A stretch of 8,961 nt of DNA from Lawsonibacter sp. (GTDB lineage: Bacteria; Bacillota; Clostridia; Oscillospirales; Oscillospiraceae), in assembly GCA_022798855.1 (NCBI GenBank), contig JAAWNI010000087.1:1-8961 (forward strand), in the 5' to 3' direction. The stretch's first letter is position 1. Each line of letters begins with the position of its first letter. Position numbers and translations under genes: made by a program. Below the pieces are notes generated by a model that was not told where the DNA came from, did not search any database, and worked only from the letters and a program-made list of their open reading frames with translations. Below, one piece after another: positions 1 to 6,457 of this stretch.

Positions 1-2
1 CA

Positions 3-78
3 GTAGGGGCGGATATCATCCGCCCGCAAGGTGACGCGGCACAGCCCTTCCGGACGGGCGGGTATTACCCGCCCCTAC
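3..78. repeat. GTAGGGGCGG-type palindromic repeat, two-hairpin form
   Basis: The ends are a perfect 10-bp inverted repeat, GTAGGGGCGG at 3-12 against CCGCCCCTAC at 69-78. Inside each end is a strong hairpin: 7-14 pairs with 18-25, and 56-64 pairs with 66-74. No open frame here resembles a protein. The same terminal 10-mer recurs in the palindrome at 254-280, so this is a dispersed intergenic family. Its role is unknown; it may be a non-autonomous element or simply a folded spacer. Confidence 0.75.
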
Positions 79-133
79 AAAATCACTGTTGGTAATTTAT
101 AGCAGGATCCAAAATTGCTGACAAAGGCGCTCC

Positions 134-198
134 GTAGGGTGCGGCGACCCGGCGCGCCATTTGCGGCAGGACGGCGGGCCGAGGTCGTCCCGCCCTAC
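134..198. repeat. GTAGGG...CCCTAC repeat unit
   Basis: The unit is bounded by GTAGGG (134-139) and CCCTAC (193-198) and contains GC-rich sequence ending in a GTCGTC...GCCCTAC motif. Very similar motifs occur at about 2686-2704, 7596-7613 and 7842-7857, so this is a second repeat family. No coding potential is evident. Apart from this unit and the two neighbouring palindromes, positions 1-345 show nothing recognisable. Confidence 0.6.
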
Positions 199-252
199 AT
201 TTGCCAGCAATTCTGATGATTGCTATAGAAGATTGCTATAATTGGCGCGCTC

Positions 253-281
253 TGTAGGGGCGGACAATGTCCGCCCCTACA
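253..281. repeat. 29-bp near-perfect palindrome (GTAGGGGCGG family)
   Basis: TGTAGGGGCGGACA (253-266) is followed by one base and then its exact reverse complement (268-281). The outer 10-mer matches the ends of the repeat at 3-78, which makes this the shortest member of the family. It could form a 13-14 bp stem in RNA or a cruciform in DNA. It lacks a T-run, so it is not a typical terminator on either strand. Confidence 0.8.
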
Positions 282-345
282 TAAAAATCCCCGAATCGGA
301 CATTCCCGATGTGGCAGGGGGCGAAAAAATATTTTGCTTACCCTA

Positions 346-373
346 TTGACAAACGGCGGAAAAGCGTTATACT
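346..373 (+). promoter_or_regulatory. SigA-type promoter of the GntR/ABC operon
   Basis: A perfect -35 box TTGACA (346-351) and a -10 box TATACT (368-373) are separated by 16 bp. Transcription would start near 380, giving a leader of about 105 nt before the regulator gene at 485. The -10 box abuts the inverted repeat at 374-394, so repressor bound there would block initiation. Confidence 0.85.
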
Positions 374-394
374 GTGCATATGGTATATATACAC
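374..394. promoter_or_regulatory. Candidate operator for the GntR/YtrA-type regulator
   Basis: This is a 21-bp imperfect inverted repeat. GTG and ATAT in the left arm mirror ATAT and CAC in the right arm, with single mismatches between them and a 5-bp centre. It begins at the first base after the -10 box and covers the predicted transcription start. GntR-family dimers bind this kind of AT-rich dyad, and YtrA-type sites known from Bacillus end in GTG/CAC-like arms. Autoregulation of the downstream operon is therefore the natural reading, but binding is inferred. Confidence 0.6.
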
Positions 395-484
395 TAAATT
401 CAACATGACAGTGACGGGGCACCGGCGCGAGACCAGCGCGCGGCTTGCAGTCAGTCCCCTCTCCGCTGTTGAAAGGCAGGCCAA

Positions 485-865
485 ATGGATATTATATTAA
501 GTAACGCCAGCGGAAAGCCCATCTATGAGCAGATCACCGACCAGGTCAAGGAACAGATCATGGCCGGGGCTCTGTCGGCGGGGGACGCCCTGCCCTCCAT
601 GCGGCTGCTGGCCAAGGAACTGCGTATTTCCGTGATTACCACCAAGCGGGCCTACGAGGAGCTGGAGCGGGACGGCTTTTTAGAGAACGTCCCAGGCAAG
701 GGCTGCTTTGTGGCTCCCCAGAACCGGGAGCTGCTGCGGGAGGCCCAGCTAAGAAAGGTTGAAGAGAAGCTCTCCCAGGCGGTGGAGGAGGCCCGAAAGG
801 GGGCCTTCCCCCTGGAGGAGCTCCACGAAATGCTTGACATACTGTATAAAGGTGATGAATTATGA
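485..865 (+). CDS. GntR family transcriptional regulator, YtrA subfamily
   Basis: This is a DNA-binding repressor of the short YtrA type (126 residues). Residues about 13-77 form the GntR winged helix: the IYEQITDQVKEQI opening, the ALPSMRLLAKEL recognition region, the TTKRAYEELERDGF helix and the PGKGCFVA wing. Residues 80-126 form only a short helical dimerisation tail, without the large effector domain of FadR or HutC types. The start is ATG at 485, behind AAAGGCAGG (472-480). The stop overlaps the next start as ATGA (862-865), which implies translational coupling to the ABC ATPase. Family members usually repress their own ABC exporter operon and are relieved by cell-envelope stress, antimicrobial peptides or, in staphylococcal PmtR, phenol-soluble modulins. 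The inducer here cannot be read from sequence. Confidence 0.93.
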   Translation: MDIILSNASGKPIYEQITDQVKEQIMAGALSAGDALPSMRLLAKELRISVITTKRAYEELERDGFLENVPGKGCFVAPQNRELLREAQLRKVEEKLSQAVEEARKGAFPLEELHEMLDILYKGDEL

Positions 866-1722
866 AAAATTGTATTCAAATCAGGGGGCTGTGCAAGTCC
901 TACGGGGATTTCTCTCTGAAAAACATTGACCTGGCCCTCCCGGGCGGCTCCATTCTGGGGCTGATCGGCGAGAACGGCGCGGGTAAGACCACCACCATCA
1001 AGTGCATCCTGAACCTGATCCACCGGGACGCGGGTGAGATCACCGTCCTGGGCTATGACAACGTCCGGGAGGAGCGGCTGGCCAAGCAGGACATCGGGCT
1101 GGTGCTGGACGAGTGCTTCTTCCCCGCCGCCCTCCGCCCCCTGGACGTGGGAAAAACCCTGGCCCCCGCCTACAGAGAGTGGGACCAGAAGCTGTTTCGG
1201 GACTACCTGGGCAAATTCGGTCTGCCGGAAAAGAAACTCATTAAGGAGTTCTCCCGGGGCATGAAGATGAAGCTGTCCCTGTCTGCCGCCCTGGCCCACC
1301 ACCCCAAGCTGCTGATTCTGGACGAGGCCACCGCCGGCCTGGACCCGGTGGTCCGGGACGAGATCCTGGACGAGTTCCTGGGCTTCATCGGAGACGAGGA
1401 CCACGCCATCCTCATGTCCAGCCACATCACCTCCGACCTGGAGAAGGTGGCCGATTACATCGCCTACATCCACCAGGGCCAGGTGGTGCTGTCCGCCGCC
1501 AAGGACGCCATTCTGGACTCCTACGGCCGGGTGGGCTGTACCGCCGCCCAGCTGGAGAACATCGACCCCCGGGACGTACTGCACACCCGGAAGGGGGCTT
1601 TCGGCTGTGAGGCCCTGGTGGCCGACCGGGTGGCCTTCAGCCGCAAGTACCCCATGCTCCTGGTGGAGCGGACCACTCTGGAAGACATCATGCTCTTTGT
1701 GGGGAAAGGAGAAACAAAATGA
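862..1722 (+). CDS. ABC transporter ATP-binding protein (YtrB/PmtA-like)
   Basis: This is the cytoplasmic ATPase that would power the permease encoded next to it. Visible motifs in its 286 residues are Walker A GENGAGKTT (36-44), a degenerate signature FSRGMKMKL (130-138) in place of LSGGQ, Walker B LLILDE (150-155) with the D-loop GLD (159-161), and the H-loop SSHIT with His188. The Q-loop position reads VLDE (81-84) and has no glutamine. A degenerate signature and Q-loop are common in ATPases that drive ABC-2 type exporters, so the protein is probably active. The C-terminal 80 residues are an accessory region without a recognised domain. The gene overlaps its neighbours by ATGA at both ends (862-865 and 1719-1722). 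Substrate candidates by family are peptides, lantibiotics or cell-wall-active compounds. Confidence 0.93.
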   Translation: MKNCIQIRGLCKSYGDFSLKNIDLALPGGSILGLIGENGAGKTTTIKCILNLIHRDAGEITVLGYDNVREERLAKQDIGLVLDECFFPAALRPLDVGKTLAPAYREWDQKLFRDYLGKFGLPEKKLIKEFSRGMKMKLSLSAALAHHPKLLILDEATAGLDPVVRDEILDEFLGFIGDEDHAILMSSHITSDLEKVADYIAYIHQGQVVLSAAKDAILDSYGRVGCTAAQLENIDPRDVLHTRKGAFGCEALVADRVAFSRKYPMLLVERTTLEDIMLFVGKGETK

Positions 1723-2369
1723 CCGGATTGATTACGAAGGACTTTCTTGTGATGCGCAAGATGCTGCGATCTTATCTGCTTGTGATTGTCGTTTACACCA
1801 TTCTCGCCTACCTGGACTTCTTTGACTACAGCTTTATCATCACCTTTGTTCAGGTAGCCCTGTCCGTACTGCCTATCTCCGCCTTCGCCTACGACGAACA
1901 GTCCAAGTGGGACCGGTACGCCATGTCCCTACCCCTGGGGCGGAGCCGGGTGGTGGGGGCCCGGTATCTCTTCGTGCTGCTGCTCACCCTGTTCACCGTA
2001 GCGTTCGGGCTGGCGGGCACCGCCCTGCTGTATCTGGCCCATCAGGCGGACTTCCTTGAGATGTTTGTCATCCTGATGGTGTCCTCCGCCATCGGCCTGC
2101 TGATTCCCACCATCCTCCTGCCGCTGAGCTACAAGCTGGGGGCGGAGCGGGCCCGGCCCTATCTGTACGCCATTATTTTCATCCCTGTCATCGCCGTGGT
2201 GCTGCTGGCCAAGGCCGGGGTGCTGGACATGTCCATGCTGAAGGGGATGGACCTCCTCGCCCCCACCGCCCTGGCGGGGAGAGCGGTCCTGCTCCCCCTG
2301 GCCGGGCTGGTCGGGCTGTTTATCTCCTACCTCATCTCCTGCTGGGTGGCGGCGGGCAAGGAGTATTGA
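1719..2369 (+). CDS. ABC-2 type transporter permease (ABC2_membrane_5-like)
   Basis: This is a membrane permease of 216 residues with about six hydrophobic segments, near residues 17-33, 38-57, 82-107, 113-135, 146-166 and 188-210. After the second segment it carries a cytoplasmic motif, YDEQSKWDRYAMSLPLGRSR (58-77), of the kind seen in small ABC-2 permeases found with YtrA-type regulators, including the PmtB/PmtD exporters of phenol-soluble modulins. It begins within the ATPase stop codon (ATGA, 1719-1722), so the two subunits are probably made in equal amounts. Only one permease gene is present, so the membrane part is probably a homodimer. The exported substrate is unknown. Confidence 0.88.
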   Translation: MTGLITKDFLVMRKMLRSYLLVIVVYTILAYLDFFDYSFIITFVQVALSVLPISAFAYDEQSKWDRYAMSLPLGRSRVVGARYLFVLLLTLFTVAFGLAGTALLYLAHQADFLEMFVILMVSSAIGLLIPTILLPLSYKLGAERARPYLYAIIFIPVIAVVLLAKAGVLDMSMLKGMDLLAPTALAGRAVLLPLAGLVGLFISYLISCWVAAGKEY

Positions 2370-2370
2370 C

Positions 2371-2556
2371 ATGAGGGCCGCTGTGCTCCTCCTCTGGGCC
2401 GGCTGCCTGTATGCCATCACCCGGTCGGTCTGCTGCCTGCTCTGGATGGCCAGCCCCCGGAGGCAGCTGCTGACGCTGGCCGTCCTGGCCCTGGCCGCCC
2501 TCAGCGCCCACAAGCCAGAGGAAAACACCTCCCGCCGGGAGCGGCAAGGAAATTGA
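2371..2556 (+). CDS. Small hypothetical membrane peptide at the end of the ABC operon
   Basis: This is an open frame of 61 residues whose ATG lies one base after the permease stop codon. It has a strong ribosome binding site AAGGAG (2358-2363) with 7-nt spacing, placed inside the end of the permease gene, which argues that it is translated. Residues about 3-26 are hydrophobic with three cysteines (12, 21, 22). Residues 33-46 form a second apolar stretch, and the tail (47-61) is charged and hydrophilic. It could be a small membrane subunit or a peptide linked to the exporter. I recognise no family, and a chance frame in GC-rich DNA remains possible. Confidence 0.45.
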   Translation: MRAAVLLLWAGCLYAITRSVCCLLWMASPRRQLLTLAVLALAALSAHKPEENTSRRERQGN

Positions 2557-2566
2557 AACAGACGCA

Positions 2567-2621
2567 GGGGCGGCCAAAGGCCGCCACCCCTCTGGGAGGG
2601 GGGGCGCGGCGCAGCCGCGCC
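2567..2621. repeat. Two GC-rich hairpins after the ABC operon
   Basis: The first hairpin (2567-2590) pairs GGGGCGGCC with GGCCGCC-A-CCCC around an AAA loop, with one bulged A. It looks like a degenerate member of the GTAGGGGCGG palindrome family at 3-78 and 254-280. The second (2603-2621) is a perfect 8-bp stem, GGCGCGGC and GCCGCGCC, around GCA. Neither has a T-run, so intrinsic termination of the operon here is possible but not well supported. Confidence 0.5.
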
Positions 2622-2721
2622 GTGGGGAGCCTCTTGTCTTGAGCTGTTTTGGGTCACGGCCCCCCCGCCGCCAGAGGACGGCGCGCCGGGGTCGTCGCGC
2701 CCTACAGATTTCCTGGAAAGG

Positions 2722-2866
2722 GAATCCCCCCGCCACCGGGTTCCACCCGGCGGCCCTCCCCCCTTTAACAAGGGGGGCTTGGGTGCTTGAAGGCCCCGGT
2801 CCTCCTCCAAAAGGCCCCCTTGTTAAAGGGGGCTGGCAGCGGCGTAAGCCGCTGACTGGGGGATTC
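2722..2866. repeat. GAATCCCCC-bounded structured repeat, full-length copy
   Basis: A 145-bp unit is bounded by GAATCCCCC (2722-2730) and its complement GGGGGATTC (2858-2866). Inside are two mutually complementary quasi-palindromes, CCCCCTTTAACAAGGGGG and CCCCCTTGTTAAAGGGGG, each able to fold alone or with the other. A hairpin at 2837-2854 has a 7-bp stem CAGCGGC/GCCGCTG and a GTAA tetraloop. Flanking sequence at 2672-2721 (a ...GTCGTCGCGCCCTACAGATTTCCTG motif) recurs at 7586-7628 and 7830-7870. Another GGAATCCCCC lies at 2893-2902. The stretch 2557-2932 contains only such repeats and no convincing gene. Confidence 0.75.
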
Positions 2867-2932
2867 TTTTACTCTGAGCTGTTTCGGGCCATGGAATCCC
2901 CCGCCTCCAGAGGACGGCGCCATATACAGATA

Positions 2933-2968
2933 CCCCCTGATGTAGTTCTCTTTTCCTACATCAGGGGG
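2933..2968. terminator. Hairpin terminator after the MATE gene
   Basis: A perfect 13-bp stem, CCCCCTGATGTAG (2933-2945) with CTACATCAGGGGG (2956-2968), encloses a 10-nt loop. It begins 7 nt beyond the TAA of the minus-strand MATE gene. The T-run is weak on the minus strand (TATCTGTAT) and slightly better on the plus strand (CGTTTATTT), so it may act in both directions and also stop reading from the ABC operon. Confidence 0.7.
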
Positions 2969-2975
2969 CGTTTAT

Positions 2976-4358
2976 TTACGTTTTCCGCTCCCGCATGGGG
3001 GCGATCTCCTTGTGGTAGACCCAGGACAGGAACAGGGTGCACAGCGCGACGGCGAAGGACTCCGCCAGGGGGAAGGCCCACCACACGGCGGACAGCCCGC
3101 CCAGCCTGGACAGCAGGAAGGCCCCCGGCAGCAGAATCACCAGCTGGCGGACAATGGCCACGACCAGCGACAGGACGCCGTGGCCCAGGGCCTGGAACAC
3201 AGACATGCTGACCACGCAGACACCGGCGAACAGGAAATGGAAGGAGATGATGCGCAGGGCGGGCACACCGATGGCCAGCAGGTCGCCGGCGTCCTCGCCG
3301 TCGGCCTCGAACAGGCTGAGGAACACGTCCGGGAACAGCCGGAACAGAACGAAGCCCACCGCCATGATGCCTATGGCGTAGAGGAGGGCCAGCCGGACGG
3401 TTTTGATGATCCGCTCCGGCTTCCGGGCCCCGTAGTTGTAGGCCACAATGGGGACCATGCCGTTGTTCAGGCCGAAAATGGGCATAAAAATGAAGGATTG
3501 GAGCTTGAAGTAGATGCCGAACACCGCCGTGGCGGTGGAGGTAAAGGCGATCAAGATCTGGTTCATGCCGAAGACCATCACCGAGCCGATGGACTGCATG
3601 ACGATGGAGGGCAGGCCCACGCTGTAGATGCCCCGGATAATCTCACGGCTGGGCCGCAGGCCGGCAAAGGACATCTGGAGCTCCGGGTTGTGGGTCAGGG
3701 ACAGGTAGAGCCCCATCAGCCCGCCCACGATCTGCCCGGCCACGGTGGCCACGGCGGCCCCCGCCACCTCCAGCCGGGGGAAGCCAAACAGGCCGAAAAT
3801 CAGTATGGGGTCCAAAATCAGGTTGATGACGGAGCCCGTGCCCTGGATGATCATGGCGTACACCGTCCGGCCGGTGGCCTGGACCAGCCGCTCGGTGGCC
3901 ACCGACAGGAAAATCCCCATGCTGCACCCGGCGATGATGGTCAGATAGTCTACGCCGTAGGAGACGATGCCGGGGATGTCGGTCTGGATGGTGTAAAACA
4001 GCCGGGCGCAGGTCAGGCCCAGGACGGTGAACACCAGGCCGCTGGCCATCTCCAGCAGAAGGCCGTTCATGGCGGTGCGGTTGGCCCGGGTGAAGTCCTT
4101 CTGCCCCAGGCTGCGGGACAGCAGGGCGTTGATGCCTACGCCGGTGCCCACCGCCACAGCGATCATCAGATTCTGCACCGGAAAGGCCAGCGATACCGCG
4201 TTCAGGGCGTCCTGGCTCAGCTTGGCCACAAAAAAGCTGTCCACAATGTTGTAACAGGCCTGGATCAGCATGGAAATAATCATGGGCAGCGCCATGTTCA
4301 GCAGCAGCTTGTTCTCCGGCATAACGCCCATCTTGTTCTCTTGCGCGGGTTGTGACAA
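2976..4358 (-). CDS. MATE family efflux transporter (MepA/DinF-like), TTG start
   Basis: This is an inner-membrane multidrug or metabolite antiporter of 460 residues driven by a Na+ or H+ gradient, the usual length for MATE proteins. About twelve hydrophobic segments are arranged as two halves. The N-terminal half has the typical ACYNIVDSFFVAKL segment (34-47) and an ATERLVQATGRT segment after the fourth helix. The first codon is TTG (4356-4358), chosen because a near-perfect AGGAGG (4367-4372) lies 8 nt upstream. The first in-frame ATG (4329-4331) has no ribosome binding site. The promoter is at 4400-4428, so the leader is short. A terminator follows the stop. The substrate cannot be predicted; drug and dye export is the usual family role. 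Confidence 0.93.
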   Translation of the reverse strand: MSQPAQENKMGVMPENKLLLNMALPMIISMLIQACYNIVDSFFVAKLSQDALNAVSLAFPVQNLMIAVAVGTGVGINALLSRSLGQKDFTRANRTAMNGLLLEMASGLVFTVLGLTCARLFYTIQTDIPGIVSYGVDYLTIIAGCSMGIFLSVATERLVQATGRTVYAMIIQGTGSVINLILDPILIFGLFGFPRLEVAGAAVATVAGQIVGGLMGLYLSLTHNPELQMSFAGLRPSREIIRGIYSVGLPSIVMQSIGSVMVFGMNQILIAFTSTATAVFGIYFKLQSFIFMPIFGLNNGMVPIVAYNYGARKPERIIKTVRLALLYAIGIMAVGFVLFRLFPDVFLSLFEADGEDAGDLLAIGVPALRIISFHFLFAGVCVVSMSVFQALGHGVLSLVVAIVRQLVILLPGAFLLSRLGGLSAVWWAFPLAESFAVALCTLFLSWVYHKEIAPMRERKT

Positions 4359-4399
4359 CTGAAATTCCTCCTTTTTCGTCTCTTTTTGTACAAGAAACC

Positions 4400-4428
4400 A
4401 TTATAGAGGAATCAAATTTTTATGTCAA
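4400..4428 (-). promoter_or_regulatory. Consensus SigA promoter of the MATE gene
   Basis: Read on the minus strand, TTGACA (4428-4423) and TATAAT (4405-4400) are both perfect and are separated by 17 bp. The start site would fall near 4393, about 35 nt before the TTG start codon. The -35 box contains the TGA stop codon (4427-4425) of the upstream hypothetical gene. No operator-like dyad is obvious, so expression may be strong and constitutive. Confidence 0.9.
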
Positions 4429-5033
4429 TGGCGGTTTGCACAGTTTTTTGCCATCTGCTTCGCGATATTGAGCAAGGCGTTTAACGCTTCCTCCCTTTGA
4501 CGGCTGTCCGCTCTGGCTTCTTGGCCCAGCTGGGCCAGTATGCCCTCCAGCCAACGGATCAGGTCGCCGTCCATATCTTCCAGCGACTGTATCGGCCCAC
4601 TTTCAGCGTTTTCCGAGCCGACGGCATAGGCCGAGCCACACCCGATGCCGCCGGCGGCAAATGCCCCAATGTCGATGTCCAGAACCCGCCACCCTTTATA
4701 TCCCAGCCGCATCGCGTCAAAACGCGACAACGCGCCTTTTTCAATCAGGTTGTCCAGAAAGGAGTCGTACTGGTCCCGCGTCATGCTGCGGGGATTATAT
4801 TTGTCAGCCAGTTCCGCAATCTCCTGATCGGACAATTTGGCGCGGACAGGCGCTTCCGGCCCATGCGCATCGCGGCCGCTGGACTGCGATGTGCCGGCCT
4901 TGCTGGCCGTATTCCGCATAATCTCACCAAAATTTGTTGCATGCCAGGTTCCGTCAGCCCTCTGAGTCAAATTCAGTTTTGCGTTGAAAGGCGTACCGTT
5001 GCGAAATGCTATGGCATTCAGAGTAATATCCAT
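4425..5033 (-). CDS. Conserved-looking hypothetical protein, 202 residues
   Basis: Function not recognised. The protein appears soluble, with no signal peptide. Residues 1-35 look like a short beta-rich opening (MDITLNAIAFRNGTPFNAKL) and residues 40-64 a low-complexity Ser/Gly/Ala linker. Residues 67-114 form a charged helical module that runs from LSDQEIAELADKYNP through MTRDQYDSFLDNLIEKGALS to RLGYKG. It resembles modules I associate with uncharacterised clostridial proteins, though this is from memory. After a Gly/Ala-rich stretch (122-138) the C-terminus (151-199) is predicted amphipathic helix. The ATG at 5033 has AAGGAG (5044-5049) upstream. Codon use is less GC-extreme than in neighbouring genes. 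It is co-directional with the MATE gene, but that gene has its own promoter, so no functional link is implied. Confidence 0.75.
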   Translation of the reverse strand: MDITLNAIAFRNGTPFNAKLNLTQRADGTWHATNFGEIMRNTASKAGTSQSSGRDAHGPEAPVRAKLSDQEIAELADKYNPRSMTRDQYDSFLDNLIEKGALSRFDAMRLGYKGWRVLDIDIGAFAAGGIGCGSAYAVGSENAESGPIQSLEDMDGDLIRWLEGILAQLGQEARADSRQREEALNALLNIAKQMAKNCANRH

Positions 5034-5167
5034 AAAATCTATACTCCTTTTTATAAGCCGATCTCCTTATCGTAAAGATTTGACTTCCCTATCAGATTGT
5101 ATATCGGCGCGGGGCTGGAAAAATTAACAATACTTCCCGGCAAACACAAAACTTGTCCTTTTTTGCA

Positions 5168-5196
5168 TTGACTTCTCCCCCGCGATTCAGTATGAT
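5168..5196 (+). promoter_or_regulatory. SigA-type promoter of the threonine dehydratase gene
   Basis: TTGACT (5168-5173) and TATGAT (5191-5196) are separated by 17 bp. Transcription would begin near 5203, leaving a leader of only about 34 nt before the ATG at 5237. That is too short for a T-box or riboswitch, so regulation is more likely allosteric, through the protein's ACT domain. Confidence 0.8.
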
Positions 5197-5236
5197 AAAG
5201 GATATCTTGATTTTCACACAAAAGGAGATACAGACC

Positions 5237-6457
5237 ATGCTCACCCTGGAATCCTTCAAAGCCGCCCGCAGCGTTTTGCAGGGCGTTCTGCGGCCCACGC
5301 CGCTGATCCACTCCCCCTACCTGTCCAAAAGCTGCGGAAACTCCGTCTATCTCAAGCCGGAAAACATGCAGGTCACCGGGGCCTACAAGCTCCGGGGGGC
5401 CTACTATAAAATCAGCACCCTCTCCCAGGAGGAGAAAGAGCGGGGGCTGGTGACGGCCTCCGCCGGCAACCACGCCCAGGGGGTGGCCTACGCCGCCCAG
5501 GCCGCCGGAGTGGCGGCCACCATCGTCATGCCCACCACCACCCCCCTGGTGAAGGTGAACAACACCAAAGACTACGGGGCCAAGGTGGTCCTCCACGGCG
5601 AGGTCTTTGACGACGCCGCCGAGCTGGCCGCCCAGCTCTCTCAGGAGCAGGGGCTCACCTACGTCCACCCCTTCAACGACCTGACCCTGGCCACCGGCCA
5701 GGGCACCATCGCCTATGAGATCTTCCAGGACCTGCCCGACGTGGACGCCATCCTCATCCCCATCGGCGGGGGCGGCCTGGCCGCCGGGGTGTCCACCCTG
5801 GCCAAGCTCCTCAACCCCCATGTGGAGGTCATCGGCGTGGAGCCTACCGGGGCGGCGTCCATGAAGGCCAGCCTGGAGGCGGGCCATGTGGCCACCCTCC
5901 CCGCCGCCACCACCATCGCCGACGGCGTGGCGGTGAAGACCCCCGGCGACCTGGTCTTCCCCTATGTACAGAAAAACGTGGACCGGGTGCTGGCCATTGA
6001 CGACAGAGAGCTGGTGGACGCCTTCCTGGACGTGATGGAGCGGCACAAGATGGTGGTGGAGAACGCCGGCCTTCTCACCGTGGCCGCCCTGCGCCACCTG
6101 GGCTATGAGGGCAGAAACGTGGTTTCCGTGCTGTCCGGGGGCAACATGGACGTGATCACCATGTCCTCCCTGGTCCAGCACGGCCTGATCCAGCGGGGGC
6201 GCATCTTCACCTTTGCCGTCCAGCTCCCCGACCGGCCCGGCTCCCTGCTGGCGGTGGCCCAGATCCTGGCCGCCAACAACGGCAACGTCATCAAGCTGGA
6301 GCACAACCAGTTCGTCAACATCAACCGCCAGTCCGGCGTGGAGCTGCGGGTCACCCTGGAGGCCTTCGGCCATGACCATAAGGAGCAGATCCTCTCCGCC
6401 CTCCGGGCCCAAGGCTTCCAGGCCAAGGAGGCCGACACCGGGGAGATCTACACCTAA
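5237..6457 (+). CDS. ilvA: Threonine dehydratase (threonine ammonia-lyase) with C-terminal ACT domain
   Basis: This PLP enzyme converts L-threonine to 2-oxobutanoate and ammonia, feeding isoleucine synthesis or threonine breakdown. It has 406 residues. The PLP-binding Lys51 lies in TGAYKLRGA, the phosphate/substrate loop SAGNHAQG is at 75-82, the glycine-rich PLP phosphate loop GGGGLAAG is at 177-184, and SGGN is at 300-303. Residues about 322-400 form a single ACT-like domain (FAVQLPDRPGSLLAV), expected to sense an amino acid. The length and single ACT domain fit the medium form, between catabolic TdcB and classical IlvA, so the symbol is tentative. The start at 5237 is set by AAAGGAG (5221-5227) and the promoter; a frame reading upstream to 5153 would begin before the transcript. 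The TAA stop (6455-6457) is part of a TAA duplication flanking an inserted element. No other branched-chain genes are nearby. Confidence 0.95.
   Translation: MLTLESFKAARSVLQGVLRPTPLIHSPYLSKSCGNSVYLKPENMQVTGAYKLRGAYYKISTLSQEEKERGLVTASAGNHAQGVAYAAQAAGVAATIVMPTTTPLVKVNNTKDYGAKVVLHGEVFDDAAELAAQLSQEQGLTYVHPFNDLTLATGQGTIAYEIFQDLPDVDAILIPIGGGGLAAGVSTLAKLLNPHVEVIGVEPTGAASMKASLEAGHVATLPAATTIADGVAVKTPGDLVFPYVQKNVDRVLAIDDRELVDAFLDVMERHKMVVENAGLLTVAALRHLGYEGRNVVSVLSGGNMDVITMSSLVQHGLIQRGRIFTFAVQLPDRPGSLLAVAQILAANNGNVIKLEHNQFVNINRQSGVELRVTLEAFGHDHKEQILSALRAQGFQAKEADTGEIYT

Noticed and set aside
2639..3211. Plus-strand frame across the repeats at 2639-2932 and into the MATE gene
   Set aside because: The translation is Pro/Arg/Gly-rich and follows repeat sequence; similar translations arise from the repeats at 7579-7932, so it is a repeat artefact.
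3012..4355. Long plus-strand open frame of 447 codons opposite the MATE gene
   Set aside because: It is very rich in His, Gln, Gly and Asp with no domain, the typical antisense shadow of a GC-rich gene. The minus-strand frame gives a clear MATE protein with promoter and ribosome binding site.
5153..5236. Upstream extension of the dehydratase reading frame
   Set aside because: It would start before the -35 box at 5168 and lacks a ribosome binding site; ATG 5237 has AAAGGAG at good spacing.
5197..5236. T-box leader or riboswitch before the threonine dehydratase gene
   Set aside because: The predicted leader is only about 34 nt, too short for either structure.
5051..6412. Minus-strand open frame of 453 codons opposite the dehydratase gene
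   Set aside because: It is a Gly/His/Val/Asp-rich shadow without motifs; the plus strand encodes an intact PLP enzyme with all key residues.
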